From contig NZ_JAALAA010000018.1 of NCBI RefSeq assembly GCF_011045035.1, positions 54,112-118,111 of the forward strand: a stretch of DNA of 64,000 bases, written 5' to 3'. The notes beneath the pieces are model-generated. The model saw only the letters and a list, made by a program, of their open reading frames with translations. It made no database searches and was not told where the DNA came from. The stretch comes from Nocardioides turkmenicus (GTDB lineage: Bacteria; Actinomycetota; Actinomycetes; Propionibacteriales; Nocardioidaceae). This document shows positions 44,767-53,255 of this stretch, piece by piece (position 1 is the stretch's first letter; every line of letters starts with the position of its first letter). The translations under genes and the position numbers were made by a program.

Positions 44767-46109
44767 CAGCCGATCACCTGCATCGAGATCCGGTCGATCC
44801 GGCGCCCGTCCATGACCTCCACGGTCAGCTTCACGTACCTCGCGTACACGTCGTCGTCATCGGAGTCCGGCGGCGGGTTGCCGGGCACGGTGAGCTCGGC
44901 GGTCGCACCCCTCTCGGGGATCCGGCCCAGCAGGCTCAGCATCAGCCCGGCGACGGTGTCGTAGTCCTCCCCCTCCGGCAGGGCGACACCGGTGATGTCC
45001 TCGACCTCGTCAGGACGCAGCAGCCCCGACAGCGACCAGCCCCCGTCGCGGCGGAGCCGGGCGCGGGCGCTGAGCGGGTCGTGCTCGTCTGCGATATCGC
45101 CCACGATCTCCTCGATCACGTCCTCGAGGGTGACGATGCCGGCCTGGTCGCCGTACTCGTCGAGCACCACGGCGAGCTGGAACCCCTCCGCGCGCAGCAG
45201 CGCCATCAGCGGGTCCAGGCGCAGCGAGTCGGGCACGACCACCGGCGGCACCATCAGGTGCTTGACCTTGGCAGTGGGCCGCTCGTGCACCGGCAGCGCC
45301 ACTGCGGCCTTGACGTGCACGGTGCCGACCACGGCCTCGTTGTCGTCGAGCACCGGGAAGCGGGAGTTGCCGGTACGCCGGGTGAGCTCGATCAGCGCCT
45401 CGGCACGGTCGTTGTGGTCGAGGCTGTGGACGCGTACGCGCGGTGTCATGATCTCGCCGGCGGTGCGGGTGCCGAACTCGACCGAGCGCTCCATGAGCTC
45501 GGCCGTGTCGGCGTCGAGGGTCCCCTCGTGGGCGCTGCGCTGGATGAGCGAGGAGAGCTCGGCCGAGCTCCGCGCGGAGCGCAGCTCCTCCTGCGGCTCC
45601 ATGCCGAGGCGGCGGACGATGGCGTTGGCGGTCCCGTTGAGCACCTTGATCGGACCACGCATGAGCCGGGTGAACGCCCGCATCGGACCCTGGGTGACGC
45701 GGGCGGTCTGCAGCGGCAGGGCCAGGGCGAGGTTCTTGGGGACGAGCTCACCGAAGAGCATCGTCACGATCGTGGAGAGGATCAGCGCGACGGTCAGCGC
45801 GATCGGCGTCACCGCACCCTCCGGAAGCCCGGTGGCGAGCAGCGGCGCGTCGATCAGCTCGGCGATCGCAGGCTCCGACATCCAGCCGATCCCGAGGTTG
45901 GTCACCGTGATGCCGACCTGCGCGCCGGAGAGGTTGCTGGAGAGCTCCTTCATCGCGCGCAGCACGCCGTCGGCGCGCTTGTCCCCCTGCTCGGCGGCCA
46001 TCTCCACCTGGGAGTGGTCGACGGTGACCAGGGAGAACTCCGCGGCGACGAAGACGCCACAGGCGGCGACCAGCAGCAGGGCCAGGAAGATGAACAGGAT
46101 CTCGGTCAC
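44766..46109 (-). CDS. DUF21/CBS/CorC_HlyC membrane protein (hemolysin family)
   Basis: A 447-residue protein: DUF21 domain (GVFVAAEFSLVTVDHSQVE, GITVTNLGIGWMSEP), a CBS pair (VVGTVHVKAAVALP, AGIVTLEDVIEEIVGDIADE), and a C-terminal CorC_HlyC domain (SLSGLLRPDEVEDITGVALP, then AGLMLSLLGRIPERG). CNNM/CorC proteins are linked to Mg2+ or other metal transport. It is coupled to the shorter copy. It is divergent from the cholesterol oxidase gene across 282 bp. Confidence 0.9.
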   Translation of the reverse strand: MTEILFIFLALLLVAACGVFVAAEFSLVTVDHSQVEMAAEQGDKRADGVLRAMKELSSNLSGAQVGITVTNLGIGWMSEPAIAELIDAPLLATGLPEGAVTPIALTVALILSTIVTMLFGELVPKNLALALPLQTARVTQGPMRAFTRLMRGPIKVLNGTANAIVRRLGMEPQEELRSARSSAELSSLIQRSAHEGTLDADTAELMERSVEFGTRTAGEIMTPRVRVHSLDHNDRAEALIELTRRTGNSRFPVLDDNEAVVGTVHVKAAVALPVHERPTAKVKHLMVPPVVVPDSLRLDPLMALLRAEGFQLAVVLDEYGDQAGIVTLEDVIEEIVGDIADEHDPLSARARLRRDGGWSLSGLLRPDEVEDITGVALPEGEDYDTVAGLMLSLLGRIPERGATAELTVPGNPPPDSDDDDVYARYVKLTVEVMDGRRIDRISMQVIG

Positions 46110-46288
46110 CGGGCCGACCTCGATCGGTGCAGCCTCGGTTCACACAAGAGGCATGGATATTGGCCGGGTTGCGGTCCGTCCATCGGGGTTCAGATCGTCC
46201 TTAGCTGTTGGAAGTGCCGTCAGCCTACATGGGCGTGGTTGCGCCATCTGCGTTGCCGGGCCGCGCTCATCCGGCCGTGTCACGTACC

Positions 46289-46302
46289 GGACACTGTTGT
46301 CC
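46289..46302. promoter_or_regulatory. Inverted repeat in the cholesterol oxidase upstream region
   Basis: Arms GGACA and TGTCC around CTGT, 90 bp before the GTG. The arms resemble the TetR dyad core, but the spacer is 4 nt rather than 3, so it is not counted in that set. It does not match the known KstR operator form. Confidence 0.3.
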
Positions 46303-46391
46303 ATATCGGCGCCGTGAGCCTTGACACACCCCCTCCGTTCGTCAACTCTTACGCGGCAACAGCCGACGCCTCACGAGCCAAGGGAGCCCCC

Positions 46392-48023
46392 GTGACCATG
46401 TCCTCGTCGCCCACGTCTACCTCCAGACGTACGTTCCTGGCCGGTGCGGCGGGCGCCGCCGGTGCCGCTGCGACGGGCCTGCTCGCCGGTCCGGCAGCGG
46501 CCTCCTCGCCCCGCCGCGTACGACTGGTCCGGGAGGAGCATCGGGCCGTGGTCGTCGGGTCCGGGTTCGGTGGCGGGGTCGCCGCGCTGCGCCTGGCGGA
46601 GGCCGGCGTGCCGGTCACCGTGCTCGAGCGCGGCCGGCGCTGGCCGACCGGACCGGACGCACAGACCTTCCCGACGGTGCGCTCGCTCGACAAGCGCGCG
46701 CTGTTCCACACCACCACACCCGAGGCCCTGAAACCGCTACAGCGACTGCTCGGCACTCCCCTGGACTTCGGCCCGTACGTCGGCCTGCTCGAGCCCGTCC
46801 TCGGCCAGAACATGCTCGCCATGTGTGCGGCCGGGGTCGGCGGCGGCTCCCTCGTCTACCAGGGCATGACGCTGCAACCCTCCGCCGAGGTGTTCAACAC
46901 CTGGTTCCCGAACGAGCTCGACTACGAGCTCATGGACCGCGTCCACTACCCGCGCGTCGCGCGCATGCTCGGCGCCGCGACCGCGCCCGACGAGCTGATC
47001 ACCTCGGACAACTACCGGGTCTCGCGTATGTTCGGTGAGCGCGTCGAGGCCGCGGGCTACGACCTGCAGAAGATCCCGATGCCGATCGACTGGTCCTACG
47101 CGCTCGCGGAGCTGCGTGGCGAGATGGCGCCGTCCTACACCAATGGCGACTGCGCCCTCGGCGTCAACAACGGCGGCAAGCACTCCGTCGACGTCACCTA
47201 CATCCAGCAGGCCGAGGCCACCGGACGCGTGAACGTCGCCACCCGGCACAACGTGACGTCCGTGGCCCGTGCCGCCGACGGGCGCTGGGAGGTCCACGTC
47301 GACCGCACCGACGACGCTGGCGACGTGGTCGAGCAGAAGATCCTGACCACGCGGGCGCTGGTGATGGCGGCCGGCTCGCTCAACACCAGCAAGCTCCTGG
47401 TCCGCGCCTCGGCCACCGGGACGATCCCGGACCTGCCCGAGCAGCTCGGTCAGGGCTGGGGCACCAACGGCGACCGGATCTACATGTGGCGCCCCTTCGA
47501 CGAGAACCTCACCGGTACGCAGGGCGGACCCGTCGTCTACCAGAGCCAGGACTGGGCCGATCCGGCCACGGCCAACACCGTCATCCAGGCGTCGGTGCCG
47601 CCCCTCCCCCTCGGCCTCGACCTGGGCGCCACGATGCTGGTCGGCTTCGGGGTCAGCGCCGACCGCGGCAGCTTCCGCTACAGCTCGCTGACCGACTCGG
47701 TCACCCTGCGCTTCCCTTTCGGCGGCGACTCGGCCAGCTACCGCGCCATCCACGAGCGGGTCTCGCGGATCAGCGGCGGCCTCGGGGCCCTGATCGACAC
47801 CAACACCATCGTCAACAGCACCTGGCACCCCCTCGGCGGCGCCAACATGGGCACCGTCTGCGACCTCGACGGCCGGGTCCAGGGACAAGACGGTCTCTAC
47901 GTCCTCGACGGGGCTCTCATCCCCGGCACCACCGGCGCCTGCAACCCCTCGATGACCATCGCCGCCATCGCCGAGCGCGCCATGGACAACATCGTCGCCA
48001 AGGACGTCGGGTCGGTCATCTGA
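46392..48023 (+). CDS. Tat-exported cholesterol oxidase (GMC family)
   Basis: A 543-residue FAD enzyme of the GMC type, oxidising and isomerising cholesterol. The Tat signal is SRRTFLAGAAGAAGAAATGL (about 11-30). FAD motif VVVGSGFGGGVAALRLAEAG near 54-73. The segment GGGSLVYQGMT, VMAAGSLNTSKLL and the ending WHPLGGANMGTVCDLDGR, with DGALIPGTTGACNPSMTIAA, are the cholesterol oxidase signatures. The GTG at 46392 has GGGAG 5 nt upstream; ATG at 46398 is also possible. No other sterol catabolic genes are seen here. Confidence 0.9.
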   Translation: MTMSSSPTSTSRRTFLAGAAGAAGAAATGLLAGPAAASSPRRVRLVREEHRAVVVGSGFGGGVAALRLAEAGVPVTVLERGRRWPTGPDAQTFPTVRSLDKRALFHTTTPEALKPLQRLLGTPLDFGPYVGLLEPVLGQNMLAMCAAGVGGGSLVYQGMTLQPSAEVFNTWFPNELDYELMDRVHYPRVARMLGAATAPDELITSDNYRVSRMFGERVEAAGYDLQKIPMPIDWSYALAELRGEMAPSYTNGDCALGVNNGGKHSVDVTYIQQAEATGRVNVATRHNVTSVARAADGRWEVHVDRTDDAGDVVEQKILTTRALVMAAGSLNTSKLLVRASATGTIPDLPEQLGQGWGTNGDRIYMWRPFDENLTGTQGGPVVYQSQDWADPATANTVIQASVPPLPLGLDLGATMLVGFGVSADRGSFRYSSLTDSVTLRFPFGGDSASYRAIHERVSRISGGLGALIDTNTIVNSTWHPLGGANMGTVCDLDGRVQGQDGLYVLDGALIPGTTGACNPSMTIAAIAERAMDNIVAKDVGSVI

Positions 48024-48058
48024 GCAGCTCCTGACGAGCCACAGAACTCTGCAATGCA

Positions 48059-48074
48059 AAATTCTGCAGAATTT
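48059..48074. promoter_or_regulatory. AT-rich 16-bp palindrome in the cholesterol oxidase/DUF1048 convergent gap
   Basis: AAATTCTGCAGAATTT, perfect, in a locally low-GC stretch (48050-48085). It lies between convergent stops and is not near a promoter I can see. The role is unknown; it could be a protein-binding site. Confidence 0.3.
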
Positions 48075-48124
48075 CTCGAAAAGGGGTGACAACCTCTTTG
48101 GTGATGCGGCAACATTGTTCTTGC

Positions 48125-48152
48125 CCCGCTGGTGACCCGAGACGCCAGCGGG
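48125..48152. terminator. Hairpin before the DUF1048 stop
   Basis: CCCGCTGG (48125-48132) pairs with CCAGCGGG (48145-48152) across a 12-nt loop, in the convergent gap. It could end either gene. Confidence 0.5.
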
Positions 48153-48171
48153 ACTCTTACGTTTTCGGACG

Positions 48172-48507
48172 TCACGACAGCTTGTTGGCGACCGCGTTGA
48201 GGTTGTTCCGAAGCTTGTCGCGGTAGGCGTCGTGCTGCTCGGGCAGTCGGGCGTCGCAGAACGCGGCCAGATCGGGGCCGGTGACGTCGATGACCTTGCG
48301 GCCGGTGGCGGCTTCGGTCTCGAAGAGGTCGAGGATGTCGCGGAGGATGTCGACGATGTCCATGCCGTCGCTGGTGGTGAAGCGCCACATGTAGTTCTTC
48401 ATCTCTGCGTAGACGGTGCGGTAGTCGGTCGGCAGCTCGGCGGCGCGGGCCTCCATGCGCTTCCAGTCCTTCTTGTCGCCGATGAGGCGGGTGAGGATGT
48501 TGTTCAT
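48172..48507 (-). CDS. DUF1048 family protein
   Basis: A 111-residue protein with MNNILTRLIGDKKDWKRMEA and the DUF1048 core LPTDYRTVYAEMKNYMWRFT, MDIVDILRDILDLFETEAATG. In many genomes DUF1048 genes lie beside PadR-type regulators; none is adjacent here. The ATG at 48507 has GAAGGAG 7 nt upstream. Upstream is a MerR-like promoter dyad at 48572-48591. The function is unknown. Confidence 0.8.
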   Translation of the reverse strand: MNNILTRLIGDKKDWKRMEARAAELPTDYRTVYAEMKNYMWRFTTSDGMDIVDILRDILDLFETEAATGRKVIDVTGPDLAAFCDARLPEQHDAYRDKLRNNLNAVANKLS

Positions 48508-48571
48508 GTCGTTGCTCCTTCTTCGGTGGTTCGGGCCCCTTGTTTGGGGCTGTGGAAGAAGCGTGCAGGCC

Positions 48572-48591
48572 TGACGTAGCGTCAAGGTCAA
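48572..48591 (-). promoter_or_regulatory. Putative MerR-type promoter element of the DUF1048 gene
   Basis: Minus strand -35-like TTGACC (48591-48586) is followed at once by the dyad TGACG, TAG, CGTCA (48584-48572). A dyad in a long spacer after TTGACC is the pattern of MerR-family activation. I see no clear -10. Confidence 0.35.
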
Positions 48592-48624
48592 GCACTGATC
48601 CGAAGAAAGTCCCTCGGCGCTGGG

Positions 48625-49917
48625 TCAGGCCGCGAGGCGATGGTCGAGGAGTACGTCGCGCAGCGCGAACTCTCCCGGAGAAAGCGGTGGCGGATCTGGT
48701 CGCCAGGGTTCGGGTGGCGGGCTGGTGTAGGCGTGGCCGGTGGGTGTGATGGTGGTGATGGAGCCGTCGGGTCCTGGTCTGGCCTGCCACCCGATCGCTT
48801 CCTTGGCTTGGTTGCATCGCTCGCACAAACCTTGAAGATTCGCAGCGTTGGTGGCGCCGCCGTCGGCGTGGCGTTCGACGTGGTCGATGTTGCGGATCGG
48901 GGCATCACAGCCCACGGTCCGGCAGATCCCCCCGTCACGGGTGGCGACGAACTCCGCGAGCCCGTCAGGGGCTTTGCGGGACCGGGATTCCATCGCCACC
49001 AACTGTCCGGCGGGGTCGGTGAACAACCTGCGGACGAATACCTCCGCATCGCTGAGGGCGTCACGTGCCCAGGCGGCGGGGACGGGTCCGTAGCCCTCGA
49101 CCATCGCCGGTTGGTCGGCGTCGTTGGCCAGTGCGTCGGCCGTCATCACGATCTTGACCTCGATCCGCGGCTTGACCCCGGTCTCACGGCCGGTGACCCG
49201 TGCGACCAGGGTGTCGGCCATGACCTGACCACGGGACCGCTCATCACCAGCGGCGGCAGCGGTCTTGGCGGCCTGGTCCAGGGCCGCGAACACCGCGACA
49301 CCATCCTTGACCGGCAGGAGGGCGCCGAGCCACGTCATGGTGTCGGGCGCCGGCCGCACGCTGACACGACGGTCCTTGGCGGCGTTGGCCGCGCGCGCGA
49401 CGACGGATTCCTGGTCAAGGGTGATGGCCAGCTTCTTGGCGGCGTTCTCGAGCTGGCGCAGCCCCATCGCCACCGCCTTCGCAGGCTCCCCCTCGGGTCC
49501 GGTGGCACACAGTTCATGGTCGATGACCCGCCGGTCCTCCACCGACAGGCAGGCGGTCTCGCGGGCGAGGATGGTGGCCTGCCACTGCGAGAACAGGCCG
49601 GCCTTCATCAAGGCGAAGGTGTGGGGCATCTCTGTAAGGAGGATCTTCGCCAGCCCGAGCAGCTTGGCACCCTTGGCCGGCGAGACCCGCCGCGCCAACG
49701 CCACCTGCGAACCGACGCCCTCGCCGAGTTTCCGGGCCGGAACGCCGGCCTCGGCCTGGCGGGTCCAGGCGGCGTCCTCGAGTCGTACCGCTGCTTCTGC
49801 CTGAACAGCCTCAGCCCGACACTTCACCGCTTCGAGACGGGTGATCCAGTCGACCAACTCGCCCTCGGACGCACCGGGCGGTGGTCCGTCGAGGAGGCGG
49901 TCGATGGTCTCGTACAT
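48625..49917 (-). CDS. DUF222/HNH endonuclease domain protein
   Basis: A 430-residue protein of the large actinobacterial '13E12-like' family: a helical DUF222 domain (about 60-330) then an HNH nuclease near the C-terminus (VATRDGGICRTVGCDAPIRN, IDHVERHADGGAT, NLQGLCERCNQAKEAIGW). These genes are multicopy in Nocardioides-like genomes and their role is unclear. The ATG at 49917 is preferred because a perfect TATAAT box lies 7 nt upstream, implying a leaderless mRNA; a longer frame to 49977 exists. The zinc-binding Cys pairs and catalytic His are intact. Confidence 0.85.
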   Translation of the reverse strand: MYETIDRLLDGPPPGASEGELVDWITRLEAVKCRAEAVQAEAAVRLEDAAWTRQAEAGVPARKLGEGVGSQVALARRVSPAKGAKLLGLAKILLTEMPHTFALMKAGLFSQWQATILARETACLSVEDRRVIDHELCATGPEGEPAKAVAMGLRQLENAAKKLAITLDQESVVARAANAAKDRRVSVRPAPDTMTWLGALLPVKDGVAVFAALDQAAKTAAAAGDERSRGQVMADTLVARVTGRETGVKPRIEVKIVMTADALANDADQPAMVEGYGPVPAAWARDALSDAEVFVRRLFTDPAGQLVAMESRSRKAPDGLAEFVATRDGGICRTVGCDAPIRNIDHVERHADGGATNAANLQGLCERCNQAKEAIGWQARPGPDGSITTITPTGHAYTSPPPEPWRPDPPPLSPGEFALRDVLLDHRLAA

Positions 49918-49924
49918 GCGTCTT

Positions 49925-49930
49925 ATTATA
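49925..49930 (-). promoter_or_regulatory. -10 box TATAAT of the DUF222/HNH gene
   Basis: A perfect TATAAT on the minus strand (49930-49925), 7 nt before the ATG at 49917. It is the strongest -10 in the window. No good -35 is seen. Confidence 0.65.
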
Positions 49931-50050
49931 TGCGAGACAGCGACAAGACGCGACTCATTTATGCTGGTCAGACCCATATTACGCCGTCAGCGAAAAAGGC
50001 ACATGAGTGCTGCGCCACTCTGTCGCCGCCGCCCCGATACAGGCGAAATC

Positions 50051-50141
50051 TTTCTCGATCAGGTGCCGGGTCAAGGATGGCCGAAGGCCACCGCGAAGCG
50101 GCGGGCGAAGCCCGTCCTTGACGCGGCGGCGGATCGAGAAA
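50051..50141. repeat. Large hairpin element with three GAA-loop mini-hairpins
   Basis: In the 393-bp gap before the DUF222 gene, outer arms TTTCTCGATC (50051-50060) and GATCGAGAAA (50132-50141) and inner arms GTCAAGGA and TCCTTGAC enclose GGCC-GAA-GGCC, CGC-GAA-GCG and GGGC-GAA-GCCC. No gene is evident; translated frames here are short and shadow-like. It looks like a dispersed structured repeat. Confidence 0.6.
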
Positions 50142-50220
50142 CAATCAAAGCAAGGGTCGGCGGCGAACCCCGGCCCCGAAAACACAGTCGCTCAACCGAG
50201 CTTTCCCGAGAAGAGAAATG

Positions 50221-50310
50221 TGTTGGTCTCGACACGCCTCCGCCTAGCGGCTCCGGCGGCTCGACCAGCGGGGTCGACCAGCGGGGAAGCGGCTCGACCA
50301 GCGGGAAACG
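50221..50310. repeat. REP-like element with TCGACCAGCGGG tandem copies
   Basis: GGTCTCGACACGCCTCCGCC, TAGCGG and GGCGG parts are followed by TCGACCAGCGGGG at 50261-50273 and 50274-50286, and a shorter third copy at 50294-50305. It abuts the ggt stop at 50311. Its style is like the element at 28522-28619. It completes the gap together with 50051-50141; I see no gene in 49918-50310. Confidence 0.6.
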
Positions 50311-52101
50311 TTACCGCCCGACCGCATACCCCTGCGCCCCCCGAGGATTAGCGGCAGCAGAAAGCGTGCCAGTCTCAGGATCCCGAGTAACCGCAGAGAG
50401 CCTCCCCAGAGACCAGCCGCCACTCAGCGTCACAGCATGCCCACGACGCCGCAGCTCCTCGACAACCCCAGCACCGAGCCGATCCTCGAGCACCGCACCA
50501 GCAGGGTCCCACGTACGCGGCCAGAACGACCCGGGGAACGACGTCGAGTGGAGTGCAGGCGCGTCGATGGCCTGCTGAGGCGAATAGCCACCGACGAGAG
50601 TGCGCAGCAGGTACAGCAGCTGCCACTGATCCTGCTGGTCGCCACCCGGCGAACCGACGGCTGTGACCGCGTGCCCGTCGCGGAGGACCAGGGTCGGAGT
50701 GAGAGTGGTCCGAGGCCGCCGCCCCGGGGTCAGCGTCGACGGCAGCCCCGGCTCCAGCCAGGTCATCTGCAGCCGGGTGCCGAGGCAGAACCCGAGCTCG
50801 GGGATCGTCGGCGAGGACTGCAGCCAGCCACCCGACGGGGTCACCGCGATCATGTTGCCCCAGCGGTCGGCCACGTCGATGTGGCAGGTGTCACCGCGCG
50901 TCTCGCCCTCCCTGGAGACGGTCGGCTCCCCGACCCCGGACGCCGCGGCGGCTGGGTCGTAGCTCTCGCGCAGCGGCGGGAAGGCCGTGACGCCCAGCCC
51001 GGGCCTCACCTCGGCGGAGGCGAGGTCGGTGATCAGGGGGCGGCGGGTGGCTGCGTACTCCTTGGAGAGGAGGGTCGCGATCACCTCCGGGTCGGCGCCG
51101 TCGCCGTAGTGGGCGTCGCGGTCGGCGAAGGCGAGCTTGGTCGCCTCCAGGATCGTGTGCGCGCCGGCGGGGTTGCTCGGGTCGAGCAGGGCGTCGTCGA
51201 GCGGTTCGAGCAGGTTGAGCGTCTGCAGCAGCACCGGCCCCTGCGTCCACGGCCCCGCCTTCGCGATCGTGTGGCCGCGGAACTCGGTCGTCACCGGCGT
51301 CTCGTACGCAGCCGAGAACCCGGCCATGTCGGCCGCCGTGATCACCCCGGAATGATCGGTTCCGGAGGAGTGGCGGTGCGGCGTGCGTACGAACCGCTCG
51401 ATCGCCTCCGCGACGAACCCGCTCCCCCAGGCAGCACGCGCGGCGTTGATGCGCTCCTCGCGGGTCGCGGCGCCGTCGCCGGCGGCGACGAGACGGTCGA
51501 GCACGGCGGCGTAGGCCTCGTTGCGGACCATGGTGTCGGGCTCGGGCGGCCGGCCGTCGACGAGCCAGTGGGCGGCCGAGGTGGGCCAGTGGTCGCGGAA
51601 CAGGTCGGCGACAGTGGCGATCGTGGAGACCGCGCGGCCCAGGATCGGGTGGCCGTTGCGGGCGTAGTCGATGGCGTAGGCGAGCACCTCGCCGACCTCC
51701 CAGGTGCCGTGGTCGCGCAGCAGCATCAGCCAGGCGTCGACCGCGCCCGGCACAGCAGCGGCCAGCGCGCCCGCGCCCGGGACCAGCTCCAGTCCCTCGG
51801 CACGCATGTGGTCCGCCGAGGCACCCGCGGGCGCGGGCCCCTGGCCCATCAGCACGGTCGCCTCGCCGCCGGCGGGTGCGAAGATCCCGACCAGGTCGCC
51901 GCCCGGTCCGTTGAGGTGCGGCTCGACCACGTGCAGCACGAACCCTCCCGCCACCACCGCGTCGAACGCGTTGCCGCCGCGTTCGAGGACCGCCTGGGCG
52001 GCGCCGCTGGCGAGCCAGTGGGTCGAGCCGACCATGCCGAACCTCCCCAGCAGGTCGGGACGGGTCTTGAACACGGCCGGAGGGGTGTAGGTCGAGAGCA
52101 C
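50311..52101 (-). CDS. ggt: Gamma-glutamyltransferase family protein
   Basis: A 596-residue Ntn-hydrolase. The nucleophile Thr is in TRGDTCHIDVADRWGNMIAV; the small subunit would begin there. GSTHWLASGAAQAVLERGGNAFDAV and HVVEPHLNGPGGD are standard for the family, and LATKLAFADRD-like TILEATKLAFADRDAHYGDG is present. No signal peptide is seen, so it is a cytosolic gamma-glutamyltransferase-like hydrolase. GTG at 52101 is placed 6 nt after TAGCCT, which suggests a leaderless mRNA. It is divergent from chaA across 22 bp. Confidence 0.88.
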   Translation of the reverse strand: MLSTYTPPAVFKTRPDLLGRFGMVGSTHWLASGAAQAVLERGGNAFDAVVAGGFVLHVVEPHLNGPGGDLVGIFAPAGGEATVLMGQGPAPAGASADHMRAEGLELVPGAGALAAAVPGAVDAWLMLLRDHGTWEVGEVLAYAIDYARNGHPILGRAVSTIATVADLFRDHWPTSAAHWLVDGRPPEPDTMVRNEAYAAVLDRLVAAGDGAATREERINAARAAWGSGFVAEAIERFVRTPHRHSSGTDHSGVITAADMAGFSAAYETPVTTEFRGHTIAKAGPWTQGPVLLQTLNLLEPLDDALLDPSNPAGAHTILEATKLAFADRDAHYGDGADPEVIATLLSKEYAATRRPLITDLASAEVRPGLGVTAFPPLRESYDPAAAASGVGEPTVSREGETRGDTCHIDVADRWGNMIAVTPSGGWLQSSPTIPELGFCLGTRLQMTWLEPGLPSTLTPGRRPRTTLTPTLVLRDGHAVTAVGSPGGDQQDQWQLLYLLRTLVGGYSPQQAIDAPALHSTSFPGSFWPRTWDPAGAVLEDRLGAGVVEELRRRGHAVTLSGGWSLGRLSAVTRDPETGTLSAAANPRGAQGYAVGR

Positions 52102-52107
52102 GTCCTC

Positions 52108-52117
52108 AGGCTACGGT
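52108..52117. promoter_or_regulatory. Overlapping divergent -10 boxes of ggt and chaA
   Basis: Minus-strand TAGCCT (52113-52108) serves ggt (6 nt to GTG 52101). Plus-strand TACGGT (52112-52117) serves chaA (6 nt to ATG 52124). The two promoters share bases, so they may exclude each other. Confidence 0.5.
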
Positions 52118-52123
52118 CACCTC

Positions 52124-53245
52124 ATGAGTGCGCCAGCGGTCCGGGGCCGCCTGCAGTGGTCAGTCGTCGTGCCGATCCTCGCTCTGGTGGTGCTGGTGCT
52201 CTCGTGGCTCCGCCACGACCACTGGACGATCCTCGCGGCGGTGGCGGCAGTGCTGATCGGTGCCGTGCTGAGCTCCGTCCACCATGCCGAGGTCGTCGCC
52301 CACAAGGTCGGCGAGCCGTTCGGGTCGCTGATCCTGGCCATCGCCGTGACGGTGATCGAGGTCGGGCTGATCGTGATGCTGATGACCAGCGGTGGCGACA
52401 GCACCAGCACCTATGCCCGCGACACCGTCTTCGCCGCGGTGATGATCACCCTCAACGGCATCGTCGGGCTCGCGCTCATGGTCGGCGCCCTCAAGCACGG
52501 TCTGGTCAGCTTCAACGCCGCCGGAACCGGTTCGGCGGTCGCCACGGTGATCGCCCTGGCCGGGCTCACCCTGGTGCTGCCGAGGTTCACCACGTCGGCC
52601 CAGGGGCCGCAGTACTCACCCTCGCAGCTGGCCTTCGCCGCCATCGCGTCGCTGGCGCTCTACGTCGCCTTCCTGTTCACCCAGACGGTGCGCCACCGTG
52701 ACTTCTTCCTCCCGGTCACCAGCGACGAGCACGGCCGGATGACGGGGCTGGTCGACCTCGACGAGGACGGTCACGCCGACCCGCCGTCGGCGGGCGAGGC
52801 CGCCCTCAGCCTGGCCCTGCTCCTGGTCTCGCTCGTCTCGGTGGTCGGCCTGGCGAAGGTGCTCTCCCCCACGATCGAGAGCACCGTCAAGAGCCTGGGC
52901 TTCCCCTACGCCGTCGTCGGTGTCGTGATCGCCCTCCTCGTCCTCGCGCCCGAGTCGATCGCCGCGGTCCGGAACGCCTCCCGCGACCGGGTGCAGACCA
53001 GCCTCAACCTCGCCTACGGCTCGGCGATGGCCTCGATCGGCCTCACCATCCCGACCATCGCGGTCGCGATGATCTGGCTCAGCGGCCCGCTCGTGCTCGG
53101 CCTGGAGCCGACCCAGATCGTGCTGCTGGTGATCACCGTCTTCGTCACCGGCCTCACCGTCGTCCAGGGCCGCGTCTACGCCCTCCAGGGCTTCGTCCAC
53201 CTGGTCCTGCTGGCCGCGTTCCTGTTCCTCTCGATGCAGCCGTAG
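52124..53245 (+). CDS. chaA: Calcium/proton antiporter (ChaA-like)
   Basis: A 373-residue CaCA-superfamily membrane protein with about 11 helices. The acidic signature repeats are AIAVTVIEVGLIVMLM and LVLAPESIAAVRNASRDRVQ, with NLAYGSAMASIGLTIPTIA. The central hydrophilic loop with DEHGRMTGLVDLDEDG may bind cation. It exchanges Ca2+ or Na+/K+ for H+. The ATG at 52124 is 6 nt after TACGGT. It is convergent with jetC (10 bp apart). Confidence 0.88.
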   Translation: MSAPAVRGRLQWSVVVPILALVVLVLSWLRHDHWTILAAVAAVLIGAVLSSVHHAEVVAHKVGEPFGSLILAIAVTVIEVGLIVMLMTSGGDSTSTYARDTVFAAVMITLNGIVGLALMVGALKHGLVSFNAAGTGSAVATVIALAGLTLVLPRFTTSAQGPQYSPSQLAFAAIASLALYVAFLFTQTVRHRDFFLPVTSDEHGRMTGLVDLDEDGHADPPSAGEAALSLALLLVSLVSVVGLAKVLSPTIESTVKSLGFPYAVVGVVIALLVLAPESIAAVRNASRDRVQTSLNLAYGSAMASIGLTIPTIAVAMIWLSGPLVLGLEPTQIVLLVITVFVTGLTVVQGRVYALQGFVHLVLLAAFLFLSMQP

Positions 53246-53255
53246 CCGGCACCGC

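Noticed and set aside
46289..46302. Dyad before cholesterol oxidase as a fourth TetR operator
   Set aside because: The spacer is 4 nt rather than 3 and flanks do not match the other three sites.
50007..50351. Short frames in the 49.9-50.3 kb gap
   Set aside because: They translate the hairpin repeat (the two strands give near-identical peptides), a typical sign of a repeat rather than a gene.
52124..53245. The gene after jetC as a possible JetD
   Set aside because: It encodes a multi-helix Ca2+/H+ antiporter with ChaA motifs, on the opposite strand; there is no TOPRIM or DUF2220 feature.
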